Positions 1-6,891 of a stretch of DNA of 11,105 nucleotides are shown here, in pieces; the stretch's first letter is position 1; the number at the start of each line of letters is the position of its first letter. The notes beneath the pieces are model-generated. The model did not search any database and was not told the origin of the DNA. It was given only the letters and a program-made list of their open reading frames with translations. The stretch is from Dehalococcoidia bacterium (lineage in GTDB: Bacteria > Chloroflexota > Dehalococcoidia > Tepidiformales > Tepidiformaceae). The translations under genes were made by a program, and so were the position numbers. The stretch covers positions 1 through 11,105 of the forward strand of contig JALOAP010000062.1 in NCBI GenBank assembly GCA_023228745.1, written 5' to 3'.

Positions 1-828
1 GGTCCGCAGAACGTGTTTTCGAGGGTGGAGGAGATCGGCGGGGAGGCCGTACAGCTCTTTATCTCAGCACCCCAGCAGTGGCGGCTCCCTGCGCTGAAGG
101 ATGAGCAGATTTCCGCGTTTCGCGAGCAGCGCGAGGCCGCCGATATCCCGGCGTTCTTCCACGGCGTGTACCTGATGAACTTCGCCAGCCAGGACCCCGC
201 CATCCTCGAGAAGTCAGTCGCGTCGCTGACGTCGTACCTCCAGTGGGCGGACAAGCTCGGGGTGGTGGGGACGATCTTCCATCTTGGGAGCCACCTGGGG
301 GCAGGTTTCGAGCCGATGATGAAGCAGATGTGCACGTTGCTTCGCGAGTGCCTCGAGGGAGCGCCGAACGAGACACTGCTGATCCTGGAGAACAGCGCCG
401 GGCAGGGGAACTGCGTGGGCAAGGATTTCGCTGAGATCGGCGCGGTCATCCGTGGGCTTGATAACGACCCGCGGGTAGCCGTGTGCATCGACACCTGCCA
501 TGCGTACGCCATGGGCTACGACATTTCGACGCGTGAAGGGTGCGAGCTGGCCTTCGAGGAGTTCGATCGCGAGGTTGGGCTGCGGCGGCTGGTGGCCGTG
601 CACGCGAACGACAGCAAGATGCCGTTGGGGGGCGTTCGCGACCGGCACGAGAACATCGGGGATGGGCACATTGGGTACGAAGGGTTCCAAGCGTTCATGA
701 GCCATCCCGGTGTGCAGGACGTGCCCTTCCTGTTGGAGGTGCCGGGCCTGGAGAAGAAAGGACCGGATGCCGAAAACGTGGCTCGCTTGAAGAAGATCCG
801 GGAAGAGCTGGGGATTCCCGGGCCGTGA
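1..828 (+). CDS. nfo: Endonuclease IV (AP endonuclease), 5'-truncated by window edge
   Basis: Class II apurinic/apyrimidinic endonuclease of base excision repair; it cuts 5' of abasic sites with a three-metal (Zn) centre in a TIM barrel. The reading frame is open from base 1, and the first residues (GPQNVFSRVEEIGG) match the family a little after its N-terminal GAHVS-type strand, so the true start lies upstream. The GTG at 13 is not the start. All metal ligands of the family can be placed: His codon 160 (FFHGVY), His 280 (IFHLGSH), Glu 388 (LILENSAG), Asp 490 and His 499 (CIDTCHAYAMGYD), His 601 (VAVHANDSK), Asp 640 and His 646 (DRHENIGDGHIG), Glu 736 (LLEVPG). The enzyme therefore looks intact and active. 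It ends at TGA 826-828; a small unknown gene follows. Recognition is by motif and very secure. Confidence 0.96.
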   Translation, partial: GPQNVFSRVEEIGGEAVQLFISAPQQWRLPALKDEQISAFREQREAADIPAFFHGVYLMNFASQDPAILEKSVASLTSYLQWADKLGVVGTIFHLGSHLGAGFEPMMKQMCTLLRECLEGAPNETLLILENSAGQGNCVGKDFAEIGAVIRGLDNDPRVAVCIDTCHAYAMGYDISTREGCELAFEEFDREVGLRRLVAVHANDSKMPLGGVRDRHENIGDGHIGYEGFQAFMSHPGVQDVPFLLEVPGLEKKGPDAENVARLKKIREELGIPGP

Positions 829-867
829 CGTGGCGTGGAAACACGTGTGCGAGTAGGGTTTCGGGTT

Positions 868-1191
868 ATGGATAGCGCTCCACTGATGCCAACGACGGGC
901 AAGCTGACCGGGCCGCTCTTTACCGAGTGTGCGGAGTGGGTGTGGGAGCAACTGCAAGAGGAGGGGTACATGCTTTCGGGGGAACTCGTCGAGCTGGTGT
1001 TCGCGACAGAGCGTGAGCTGGGGATTCACACGCGCCCCTTGCCGGAGATCGCTCAGCGGCTCGCCGACGAGTTTCGAGTGCGCGGCATCTCGGGGAGTCC
1101 GAACGAGATCGAGCCGGCACTGATCCTCGAGGTATTGCAGTGGGAGGATGACTTTCTCGGCTTTGCCGGGATCTCGCGCGAGGAAAGCTAG
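868..1191 (+). CDS. Small acidic hypothetical protein (107 aa)
   Basis: I do not recognise this protein. It is acidic and probably mostly helical (for example the stretches ECAEWVWEQLQEEG and LPEIAQRLADEF), with no signal peptide, membrane segment or metal motif. Its size and helix pattern would suit a small nucleic-acid- or partner-binding domain, but that is a guess. The ATG at 868 has a modest TAGGG about 9 bases upstream. An in-frame GTG at 835 would add 11 residues (METRVRVGFRV by annotation convention), but it sits 6 bases after the nfo stop without a clear ribosome site; ATG 886 is also possible. It lies close behind nfo on the same strand and may be co-transcribed with it. Codon and G+C use resemble the neighbours, and no better overlapping frame exists, which supports a real gene. 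Confidence 0.62.
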   Translation: MDSAPLMPTTGKLTGPLFTECAEWVWEQLQEEGYMLSGELVELVFATERELGIHTRPLPEIAQRLADEFRVRGISGSPNEIEPALILEVLQWEDDFLGFAGISREES

Positions 1192-1334
1192 TTAGTTTCA
1201 ATTCCGCAAAGGACTCGATTTGGTGAAGGAACGCGATTGACCCTTACGCGAGCTCCGGGAGAGACTGGCCGAAGCCCAATGCGTGGAGGTGCACGCGCAA
1301 GCAGAGAGCCAGCAACCGGTGAGTGACTCGCAGT
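1192..1334 (+). other. Leader upstream of the glmS ribozyme, no gene
   Basis: This non-coding stretch runs from the small gene's stop to the predicted ribozyme cleavage site. A TTGACC at 1237-1242 resembles a -35 box, but no good -10 follows at 16-18 bases. The glmS promoter is therefore not identified here, and read-through from the nfo side remains possible. I see no convincing terminator after the small gene. Confidence 0.4.
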
Positions 1335-1469
1335 AGCGCCAGGTCCGCTCGATGGAGCGGATGACGAGGCGGGGGCAGTATCGAAAGACTCGGCGGATGG
1401 CCCCCCGGCCGGCACAGTCGATAGGCGACCCACAAACCAGCGCGGGCAACCGGCTGACAAAAGGGCGCC
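1335..1469 (+). ncRNA. glmS ribozyme (glucosamine-6-phosphate-activated self-cleaving riboswitch)
   Basis: A metabolite-dependent ribozyme in the glmS leader. Glucosamine-6-phosphate acts as cofactor for self-cleavage, lowering glmS expression. The conserved blocks occur in order: AGCGCC (1335-1340, predicted cut A1335/G1336), TGACGAGG (1362-1369), ATCGA (1380-1384), TCGGCGGATG (1390-1399), CACAGTCG (1413-1420), CAAACCAG (1433-1440) and TGACAAAAGG (1455-1464). Helices can be drawn as in known members. P1 is TCCGCTC/GAGCGGA (1344-1350 with 1355-1361, loop GATG). P2.2 is CGCC 1337-1340 with GGCG 1392-1395. P2.1 is GGGGGC 1371-1376 with GCCCCC 1400-1405. P3 is short: 1406-1409 with 1417-1420, with one G-U pair. 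P4 is GGCG/CCC 1424-1431 with GGGCGCC 1463-1469, with A1428 bulged. P4.1 is a stem capped by a GCAA tetraloop (1446-1449). Placement directly before glmS confirms it. Confidence 0.95.
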
Positions 1470-1603
1470 AGGTGCCAGGGAACGCGCTCCCTTTCTTACT
1501 TACTCACCAACCAGGAGACCCGAAACGCCGTACTGCCGCGTGGACTGCGCGTGGTGGGCGAGCCGTGCCGTGCTGCGTGCCCGGCGAGGGGTAGCTTTTT
1601 TCT
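1470..1603 (+). promoter_or_regulatory. glmS 5' leader between ribozyme and start codon
   Basis: These 134 bases stay attached to glmS after ribozyme cleavage, so the processed mRNA would start with a 5'-hydroxyl at G1336. It holds a small hairpin AGGGA/TCCCT (1477-1481 with 1488-1492, six-base loop) followed by a pyrimidine-rich run. The run is too weak in T to call a terminator. A likely ribosome site GAGGGG (1586-1591) lies 12 bases before the ATG, a little far, followed by a run of six T. The leader is G+C-rich but contains no convincing peptide. Confidence 0.5.
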
Positions 1604-3460
1604 ATGTGTGGAATTGTTGGATATGCGGGAAGCCGTCCGGCTGCTCCCATCCTTCTTCGTGCCCTCCAGGACCTCGAATACCGTGGGTACGACTCCGCTG
1701 GAGTGGCGTTCCTTTCGAACAGCGGTGATGACGAGCCGCTGACGGTCACGAAGCGCCAGGGCAAGATCGCGAACCTTGTGGAGGCGCTGGATGCCAACGG
1801 TAGCCCAAAAGCGACCACCGGCATGGGGCATACACGCTGGGCGACCCACGGCCGGCCGACGGACCTGAACGCCCATCCGCACGTCTCCTGCAATGGGGAG
1901 GTGTGTGTGATCCACAACGGGATTGTGGAGAACTATGCGGAGCTGCGAACGCAGCTTCGGGAGGCAGGACACACGTTCGCCTCGGAGACGGATACGGAAA
2001 CAATCGCGCACCTGCTCGAGGACCGCATCCGGGAGGGCGCCTCGCTGCTGGACGCGCTGCGGAAGACGACGCAGCAACTGGAAGGATCGCAGGCGGTGGT
2101 GGCCATGAGCCCATCGGAGCCGGGGGTACTCGTTGCTGCGCGTGTGGGGAACGCCGGTGGCGTCGTAGTCGGGTACGCGGACGGGGAGATGTTCCTGGCC
2201 AGCGACCTGGCCGCGATTCTCCCGCACACCCAGCGCGTCGCTTTCCTCGCAGATGGCCAACTGGTGCGGATCGATGAGCGCGGCGCGCAGTTCTGCGACA
2301 GTGCAGGGGTGCCGTTCGAGCCGGAGACGCGGGAGATCCCGATCGACCCGGTCTCGGCGCTGAAGGGGACCTACCCGCACTTCATGCTCAAAGAGATGAT
2401 GGAGCAGCCGGAGGCGCTTTCGGACACGATCCGGAGCGTGGCGACGTTGCAGCCTGCGTCGCTGCACCTCGATGAGCTCGGCCCGGTGAACGACCGGCTG
2501 GCGGATATAAACCGCGTTGTACTGATCGGAATGGGGACGAGCCTGCACGCTGCGATGGTTGGGCGGCGGTACATCGAGGAGCTCGCGGGGATCCCTGCGG
2601 AGATTGATAACGCAAGCGAATTCCGGTACCGGAAGCCGATCCTGGACGAGCGCACGCTTATCGTTTCGGTTAGCCAATCGGGCGAGACGGTGGACGTACT
2701 CGAAGCGATGGCGGTGGCGAAAAAGACCGGTGCGACACTGGTGACGATTTGCAATACCGAAGGGGCGCAGACGACGCGAGTGGCCGACGGGACGGTGTAT
2801 ACGCGCGCCGGCCTGGAGCGTGGCGTGGCGAGCACGAAGTGCTTCACCACAGCGCTGGCGGCGCTCTACCTGCTGGCCCTCAGGCTCGGCGAAGCGAGGG
2901 GGAGGCTCTCCCAGCCTGAGATCGAGGACCACATCCAGTCGCTCCTGCGGATACCGGATGCTGCGGCGCGGGTACTGAAGGACGATGGAGCCTACCGGAG
3001 CGTCGCGGAGCGGCTATACGAAGCCGAACACATCATGTTCCTTGGGCGCGCCCTGGCCTACCCGGTGGCGCTCGAAGGGGCGTTGAAGATGAAGGAGATC
3101 AGCTACATCCACGCGGAGGGCTATGCGGCGGGGGAGATGAAGCACGGTCCGATCGCGCTCATCGACCGCACATTCCCAAGCGTGGCTGTGGCGACGCGGC
3201 ATGCCCTGCACGCGAAGATGATTTCCAACATCGAGCAGGTGCAGGCCCGCGCCGGCGAGGTCGTGGTGGTGGTGACCGAAGGGGACAAGGAGATCCCGGC
3301 GAGTGCGGACCACGCGCTCGCGGTCCCGGACGTGGCGCCGCTCTTGGAGCCAATCATCGCGACGATCCCGCTGCAGTTCCTCGCGTATCACATTGCGGTG
3401 CTGCGTGGGTGCGATGTCGACCAGCCGCGCAACCTGGCGAAGACGGTAACGGTCGAGTAG
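1604..3460 (+). CDS. glmS: Glutamine-fructose-6-phosphate aminotransferase (isomerizing)
   Basis: Makes glucosamine-6-phosphate from fructose-6-phosphate and glutamine, the committed step to UDP-GlcNAc and envelope sugars; cytosolic. At 618 aa it has the usual length (about 600-610). The start is fixed by MCGIVGY: Cys2 is the Ntn glutaminase nucleophile exposed by Met removal. The glutaminase domain (2 to about 240) shows YRGYDSAG, HTRWATHG (76-83), IHNG (103-106) and SETDTE (127-132). Two SIS sugar-isomerase domains follow: about 300-430 with GMGTS and SQSGET (357-362), and about 475-610 with the AEGYAAGEMKHGP region. The C-terminus DQPRNLAKTVTVE is the family's hallmark closing sequence. 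No key residue is missing. Control is predicted to come from the ribozyme in its leader, closing a feedback loop on its own product. Confidence 0.98.
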   Translation: MCGIVGYAGSRPAAPILLRALQDLEYRGYDSAGVAFLSNSGDDEPLTVTKRQGKIANLVEALDANGSPKATTGMGHTRWATHGRPTDLNAHPHVSCNGEVCVIHNGIVENYAELRTQLREAGHTFASETDTETIAHLLEDRIREGASLLDALRKTTQQLEGSQAVVAMSPSEPGVLVAARVGNAGGVVVGYADGEMFLASDLAAILPHTQRVAFLADGQLVRIDERGAQFCDSAGVPFEPETREIPIDPVSALKGTYPHFMLKEMMEQPEALSDTIRSVATLQPASLHLDELGPVNDRLADINRVVLIGMGTSLHAAMVGRRYIEELAGIPAEIDNASEFRYRKPILDERTLIVSVSQSGETVDVLEAMAVAKKTGATLVTICNTEGAQTTRVADGTVYTRAGLERGVASTKCFTTALAALYLLALRLGEARGRLSQPEIEDHIQSLLRIPDAAARVLKDDGAYRSVAERLYEAEHIMFLGRALAYPVALEGALKMKEISYIHAEGYAAGEMKHGPIALIDRTFPSVAVATRHALHAKMISNIEQVQARAGEVVVVVTEGDKEIPASADHALAVPDVAPLLEPIIATIPLQFLAYHIAVLRGCDVDQPRNLAKTVTVE

Positions 3461-3504
3461 CGCTCTTTTGCGTGGGGGCGCTCCGATTCTTGACGTTTCT
3501 GAAA

Positions 3505-3525
3505 TGTTCTTACAACTGCAGAACA
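3505..3525. promoter_or_regulatory. Inverted repeat TGTTCT-N9-AGAACA, possible operator
   Basis: A perfect 6-base dyad (3505-3510 and 3520-3525) with a 9-base spacer, lying about 10-30 bases upstream of the -35 box of the ppsA promoter. The half-site spacing (15 bases centre to centre) differs from one helical turn. It could bind a dimeric regulator, or be chance. It lacks a T-run, so it is not a terminator for glmS. Confidence 0.35.
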
Positions 3526-3531
3526 GCCAGC

Positions 3532-3560
3532 TTGGGAGCGTCCCAAAGGTAGGATATAAT
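3532..3560 (+). promoter_or_regulatory. Sigma-70-type promoter for ppsA, with a dyad over the -35 box
   Basis: TTGGGA (3532-3537), 17-base spacer, then a consensus TATAAT (3555-3560); transcription would begin near 3567. The -35 box is one arm of a perfect inverted repeat TTGGGA-GCG-TCCCAA (3532-3546), a natural place for a repressor to block polymerase. This is the clearest promoter in the window and separates ppsA transcription from glmS. Confidence 0.72.
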
Positions 3561-3610
3561 CTCTGTCGGTATCAGCCGGAGTTATGCAAGGTGACGGAGG
3601 CATAGACGCC

Positions 3611-5890
3611 ATGATTAGCATAAGTAAATCGGTCGTATGGTTCGAAGAGGTGGGCCGGGAGGACCTCGCACTGGTGGGGGGAAAGGGCGCGAACCTCGGG
3701 GAACTGACGAGAGCCTCCATCCCGGTGCCCCCGGGGTTCGTCGTCACCGCGGACACGTACTTTCACTTCATTCGGCAAAATGCGCTCGAGCCGCTCATCA
3801 AGAAGGACTTGTTTGGACTGGACGTCCATAACTCGCGGGAACTGAATGAACGCGCCGCGCGCATCCGGCAGCGCATCATCGAGGCGCCGATGCCCGCGGC
3901 GATCGCGGAGGAGATCAAGGCGGCTTACGCCCAGCTTGGCGAAGGGCCTGTCGCAGTCCGGAGCTCGGCGACTGCGGAAGACCTCCCGGAGGCGAGCTTC
4001 GCGGGCCAGCAGAGCACGTACCTGAATGTAGTAGGCGCGGAGAATGTACTGCGGGCCGTCCAAGCCTGTTGGGCCTCGCTCTTCGAAGGGCGGGCCATTT
4101 TTTATCGCCAGGAGGCGGGCTACGACGACCTGAAGGTGGGCCTCGCGGTCCCGGTGCAGCGGATGGTGCAGTCGGAGAAGTCCGGCGTTATGTTCACCGT
4201 CGAGCCAGTGACTTCGGATGCGAGCAAGATCACGATCGAGGCGGTCTACGGGCTCGGGGAAGGCATTGTGTCCGGCGAAATTTCGCCGGACCTGTACATC
4301 GTGGAGAAGGAATCGCTCGCCGTGACGAACATCACTCCCGCGGCGCAGGCGCGGATGATCGCGCGCGCCGAGAGTTCGGACGGGAGCCACGAGGAAGCGA
4401 ACGCCTGGTGCGATGTGCCGGCCGAACTGCAGGAGCGACAGAAGCTGACCGAAGCGGAGATCCGCGAACTGGCGCGCATCGGGCGGAACGTGGAGCAGCA
4501 TTACGGGGCACCACAAGACATAGAGTGGGCCTATGAGAAGGGCTCGTTCTATCTCGTCCAGTCGCGGCCAGTCACCACGATGCGTGAACAATCCGAGGAT
4601 GACGGTGAGGAGGAGACCGCGCCCGTCCTGCTCTCCGGCCAGCCGGCGAGCCCCGGGGTTGGCGTGGGCATCGTTCGCGTGGTCCATGACCCGGCGGACA
4701 TCGACATCGTGCAGCAGGGAGACATCCTCGTAGCGGAAATGACAACGCCGGACTTCGTCCCCGCGATGAAGCGCGCCGCAGCGATCATCACGGAGCGCGG
4801 CGGGCGAACCTGTCACGCGGCGATCGTGAGCCGCGAACTGGGGATCCCGTGTGTCGTTGGCGTTCCCGGGGCGACGAAGCTCGAGATCGACCGGCAGGTG
4901 ACGGTCGATGGATCGAAGGGTGTGATCTACGACGGCCGCGCTGAGGCTCGCCTGGCATGGGCGGAGCGGGAGAAGGAGCGGTACGCGAAATCCGCGTCGC
5001 TCAAGACCGCCACGCGTCTCTATGTGAACCTCGCGGAGCCGGAGCTCGCAGAGCGGGTAGCGGAACGGAACGTCGACGGCGTGGGCCTGCTCCGGGCGGA
5101 GTTCATCGTGGCCCAGATCGGAACGCACCCGCGGCAGTTCATGGAGGAGGGACGGCCCGAGGAGTACACGCGGCAGCTCGCGGCCGGCATCCGGGAGTTC
5201 TGCCGCGCCTTCGCACCGCGGCCCGTTGTGTACCGGCTGACGGACTTCAAGACGAATGAGTACGCCAACCTGAAGGGTGGCGCGAAGTACGAGCCGAGCG
5301 AAGAGAATCCGATGATCGGGTTCCGGGGCGCCAGCCGTTACATCAAGGAGCCGGACGTCTTCCACCTTGAGGTTGAGGCCATCAAGCAGGTGCGGCGTGA
5401 GTTCCCGAACCTGTATGTGATGGTGCCCTTCGTGCGCACACCCGCGGAGCTGCGGCAGGTGAAAGAGCTGCTGGCCGAACAGGGGGTCGTGCGCAGCGAT
5501 GACTTCAAGCTCTGGATGATGGTTGAGGTGCCGTCGAATGTCATCGTGTTGGACCAGTTCATCGACGTCGGGATCGACGGGATTTCCATTGGTTCGAACG
5601 ACCTCACGCAGCTCGTGCTGGGTGTCGACCGCGACAGCGAGATGCTCGCTGATACGTTCGACGAGCGGAACGAGGCGGTGATGTCGGCGATCCAGACCGC
5701 TGTCCTCACGGCCCGGCGGCGGGGGGTCACGGTCAGCATCTGTGGGCAGGCGCCGAGCGTCTATCCGGAGGTGACTGAGGCGCTGGTGGAATGGGGGGTG
5801 ACCTCGGTGAGTGTAAGCCCCGACATGATCGACCAGACCCGCGAGATTATCGCGAACGCGGAAGCAAAGCTCGGTCGCAAGGTGAAGTAA
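3611..5890 (+). CDS. ppsA: Phosphoenolpyruvate synthase (pyruvate, water dikinase)
   Basis: Converts pyruvate + ATP + water to PEP + AMP + phosphate, the gluconeogenic route to PEP. I chose ATG 3611 (759 aa) because GGAGG (3596-3600) lies 10 bases before it. The in-frame ATG 3584 would add 9 residues and has GGAG only 2 bases away. Domains: an ATP-grasp/PPDK N-terminal domain (about 8-325) with VGGKGANLGEL, PVPPGF and VAVRSSATAEDLPEASFAGQ; a mobile phosphohistidine domain (about 337-415) with GGRTCHAAIVSRELGIP, His402 being the phosphorylated residue; and a PEP/pyruvate TIM barrel (about 440-755) with RAEF, FRGASRY, EVPSN, GSNDLTQL and SICGQAPS, the Cys being 711. The form GGRTCHAA and SICGQAPS fits PEP synthase rather than PPDK. 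Length is slightly under the E. coli enzyme (about 790). It has its own promoter, and the VOC gene follows after 9 bases. Confidence 0.95.
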   Translation: MISISKSVVWFEEVGREDLALVGGKGANLGELTRASIPVPPGFVVTADTYFHFIRQNALEPLIKKDLFGLDVHNSRELNERAARIRQRIIEAPMPAAIAEEIKAAYAQLGEGPVAVRSSATAEDLPEASFAGQQSTYLNVVGAENVLRAVQACWASLFEGRAIFYRQEAGYDDLKVGLAVPVQRMVQSEKSGVMFTVEPVTSDASKITIEAVYGLGEGIVSGEISPDLYIVEKESLAVTNITPAAQARMIARAESSDGSHEEANAWCDVPAELQERQKLTEAEIRELARIGRNVEQHYGAPQDIEWAYEKGSFYLVQSRPVTTMREQSEDDGEEETAPVLLSGQPASPGVGVGIVRVVHDPADIDIVQQGDILVAEMTTPDFVPAMKRAAAIITERGGRTCHAAIVSRELGIPCVVGVPGATKLEIDRQVTVDGSKGVIYDGRAEARLAWAEREKERYAKSASLKTATRLYVNLAEPELAERVAERNVDGVGLLRAEFIVAQIGTHPRQFMEEGRPEEYTRQLAAGIREFCRAFAPRPVVYRLTDFKTNEYANLKGGAKYEPSEENPMIGFRGASRYIKEPDVFHLEVEAIKQVRREFPNLYVMVPFVRTPAELRQVKELLAEQGVVRSDDFKLWMMVEVPSNVIVLDQFIDVGIDGISIGSNDLTQLVLGVDRDSEMLADTFDERNEAVMSAIQTAVLTARRRGVTVSICGQAPSVYPEVTEALVEWGVTSVSVSPDMIDQTREIIANAEAKLGRKVK

Positions 5891-5899
5891 ACTCGGCCG

Positions 5900-6298
5900 G
5901 TGAAGCCGAAGATTAGTCTCATCACCCTGGGCGTGACCGATCTCGGTCGCGCCCTTCGGTTCTACCGGGATGGCCTCGGATTTCCAGTGCACATGGAGAC
6001 GCCCGAAGTGGTGTTCTTCGCCCTGGAGGGAACATGGCTTGCGGTGTGGTCGAGGGAAGCTTTGGCCGCCGACGTTGGTGTGCCGAACGCAGGCAGCGGC
6101 TTCGGGGGATTCAGCCTGGCGCATAACGTCGCGTCGCGGGAGGAAGTGGATTCGGTGCTCGCAACGGCGGTGGCGGCCGGAGCTCGGCTCGTGAAGCCTG
6201 CGCGCGAGGCGGAATGGGGTGGGTACACCGGGTATTTCGCGGACCCTGACGGATTTCCCTGGGAAGTTGCCTGGAATCCTGGGTTCGATCTGACGTAG
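5900..6298 (+). CDS. VOC-superfamily (glyoxalase/bleomycin-resistance fold) protein
   Basis: A 132-residue protein of the vicinal-oxygen-chelate fold: two beta-alpha-beta-beta-beta modules that usually bind a divalent metal. Visible signs are ITLGVTDLGRALRFYRDGLGF at the N-terminus and GYFADPDGFPWEVAWNP near the C-terminus, where the Glu is the usual last metal ligand. The position where many members carry the first His ligand (H in x-H-x-T/x-V) reads S-L-I-T-L, so the metal site may differ or be lost. The substrate cannot be told from sequence. It starts with GTG (5900), 9 bases after the ppsA stop and with no strong ribosome site, so it is probably translated from the ppsA transcript. A strong hairpin overlaps its stop. 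Confidence 0.85.
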   Translation: MKPKISLITLGVTDLGRALRFYRDGLGFPVHMETPEVVFFALEGTWLAVWSREALAADVGVPNAGSGFGGFSLAHNVASREEVDSVLATAVAAGARLVKPAREAEWGGYTGYFADPDGFPWEVAWNPGFDLT

Positions 6299-6333
6299 CG
6301 GAGCCCCTGCGGGGAACGGATACAGGGGCTCCG
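6299..6333. terminator. Hairpin between convergent genes (bidirectional terminator candidate)
   Basis: A perfect 11-bp stem CGGAGCCCCTG/CAGGGGCTCCG (6299-6309 with 6323-6333) and a 13-base loop. It lies between the VOC stop and the end of the minus-strand gene, so it could end both transcripts. Neither strand has a T-run after the stem, so it may act with Rho or mainly protect the 3' ends. Confidence 0.68.
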
Positions 6334-6342
6334 AGGCCTAAC

Positions 6343-6669
6343 TTAAGCGGCCAGGGCGGCTGGCTGGTGCAGCGTGGTGGCGCCATCTGGCGTGTCGAGG
6401 TCATATGCCCGGTCGACGCCATCCTCGAGCAAGGGGCTCATCATGAGCCGGGCGTAGAGTTCGGAGTGGCGGAACTGATCGAGTGCTTCCTGGTCTTCCC
6501 AAATGGTCACGCCGCCGATCAGGTTGCGTGCGGCATCGGTAAGACACTGGCTGCTGATTGCCCCGGGGAAATCCCGGGTGGCGAGGCTGATGATGTCGGA
6601 CTGGCGGGCGAGGCGCTCCTGCGAGACGCCGTATGCACGGAAGGTCAGGACCTGGACGACGTTTGCCAT
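6343..6669 (-). CDS. Antibiotic biosynthesis monooxygenase (ABM) fold-like protein
   Basis: A 108-residue protein, the only minus-strand gene seen. It resembles the dimeric alpha-beta barrel (ABM) group: a short N-terminal strand (ANVVQVLTFRAYG), a middle strand GGVTIWEDQEALDQF followed by a helix, and a charged tail. The pattern V-x-I-W-E-D-x-E-A-L-D-x-F is typical of these proteins, which include monooxygenases and stress proteins; the actual substrate is unknown. On the minus strand AGAGAGG (6677-6683) lies 7 bases before the ATG, a good ribosome site that supports both strand and start. It converges on ppsA/VOC and shares their end hairpin. Plus-strand frames over the same bases look like shadows. 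Confidence 0.72.
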   Translation of the reverse strand: MANVVQVLTFRAYGVSQERLARQSDIISLATRDFPGAISSQCLTDAARNLIGGVTIWEDQEALDQFRHSELYARLMMSPLLEDGVDRAYDLDTPDGATTLHQPAALAA

Positions 6670-6879
6670 TTCTGTTCCTCTCTCTGCCTCGCGACGGAGG
6701 CGCCTGTTGGGGGAAGCGTGGCAGAGGGGCGCATGCGGCGCCGATGGAGTACTTCACACAGCGTGGTTGCGTCCGCCGAAGGGCGGAAGCCCGGTCATTC
6801 CGCAGGTGGAGCCGGGTGCGCGGGGCCGGACGAGCGGTCGATCCGGGGGTTCGCGACAAGACCAGACGGGGTTCGTGAC
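6670..6879. other. Divergent intergenic region, nothing recognised
   Basis: About 210 bases between the divergent ABM-like gene and dgt. It contains short G+C palindromes (for example AGGCGCCT at 6699-6706) but no clear -35/-10 pair for the minus-strand gene, no RNA gene and no convincing small peptide. Confidence 0.4.
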
Positions 6880-6885
6880 TAGAAT
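6880..6885 (+). promoter_or_regulatory. -10-like box TAGAAT just before dgt
   Basis: TAGAAT differs from TATAAT at one base and ends 6 bases before the dgt ATG (6892), so transcription would begin at or next to the A of ATG, giving a leaderless mRNA. No -35 box is seen at the proper distance. The AGGA at 6888-6891 abuts the ATG and is too close to serve as a ribosome site. Confidence 0.45.
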
Positions 6886-6891
6886 TCAGGA

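Noticed and set aside
13..15. GTG as the nfo start codon
   Set aside because: Family sequence continues upstream to the window edge and the expected N-terminal strand is missing, so the gene is truncated.
1336..1468. Pairing of the 5' GCGCC with the 3' GGCGC of the ribozyme
   Set aside because: Possible on paper, but by comparison with known glmS ribozymes the 5' CGCC pairs with GGCG (1392-1395) and the 3' strand pairs with 1424-1431.
1352..1594. 80-codon plus-strand open frame in the glmS leader
   Set aside because: It overlaps the ribozyme core, its ATG lies in the P1 loop, and its composition is Arg/Pro-rich with no protein signature.
1592..1597. TAGCTT as a leaderless -10 box for glmS
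   Set aside because: It fits TANNNT by chance; glmS needs its upstream ribozyme leader and has a ribosome site.
1496..2932. 478-codon minus-strand open frame
   Set aside because: Shadow of glmS in another frame; Arg/His-rich and without domain signs.
3459..3482. AGCGC/GCGCT pairing just after the glmS stop as a terminator
   Set aside because: Only 5 bp with a long loop and no T-run; too weak to call.
3572..6124. 850-codon open frame on the minus strand
   Set aside because: It lies antisense to ppsA and the VOC gene, both secure. Long antisense frames arise from codon bias in G+C-rich DNA, and the translation is His/Arg-rich and resembles no family.
6367..6882. 171-codon plus-strand open frame over the ABM-like gene
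   Set aside because: The minus-strand reading has a good ribosome site, a family-like sequence and a convergent hairpin; the plus frame has none of these.
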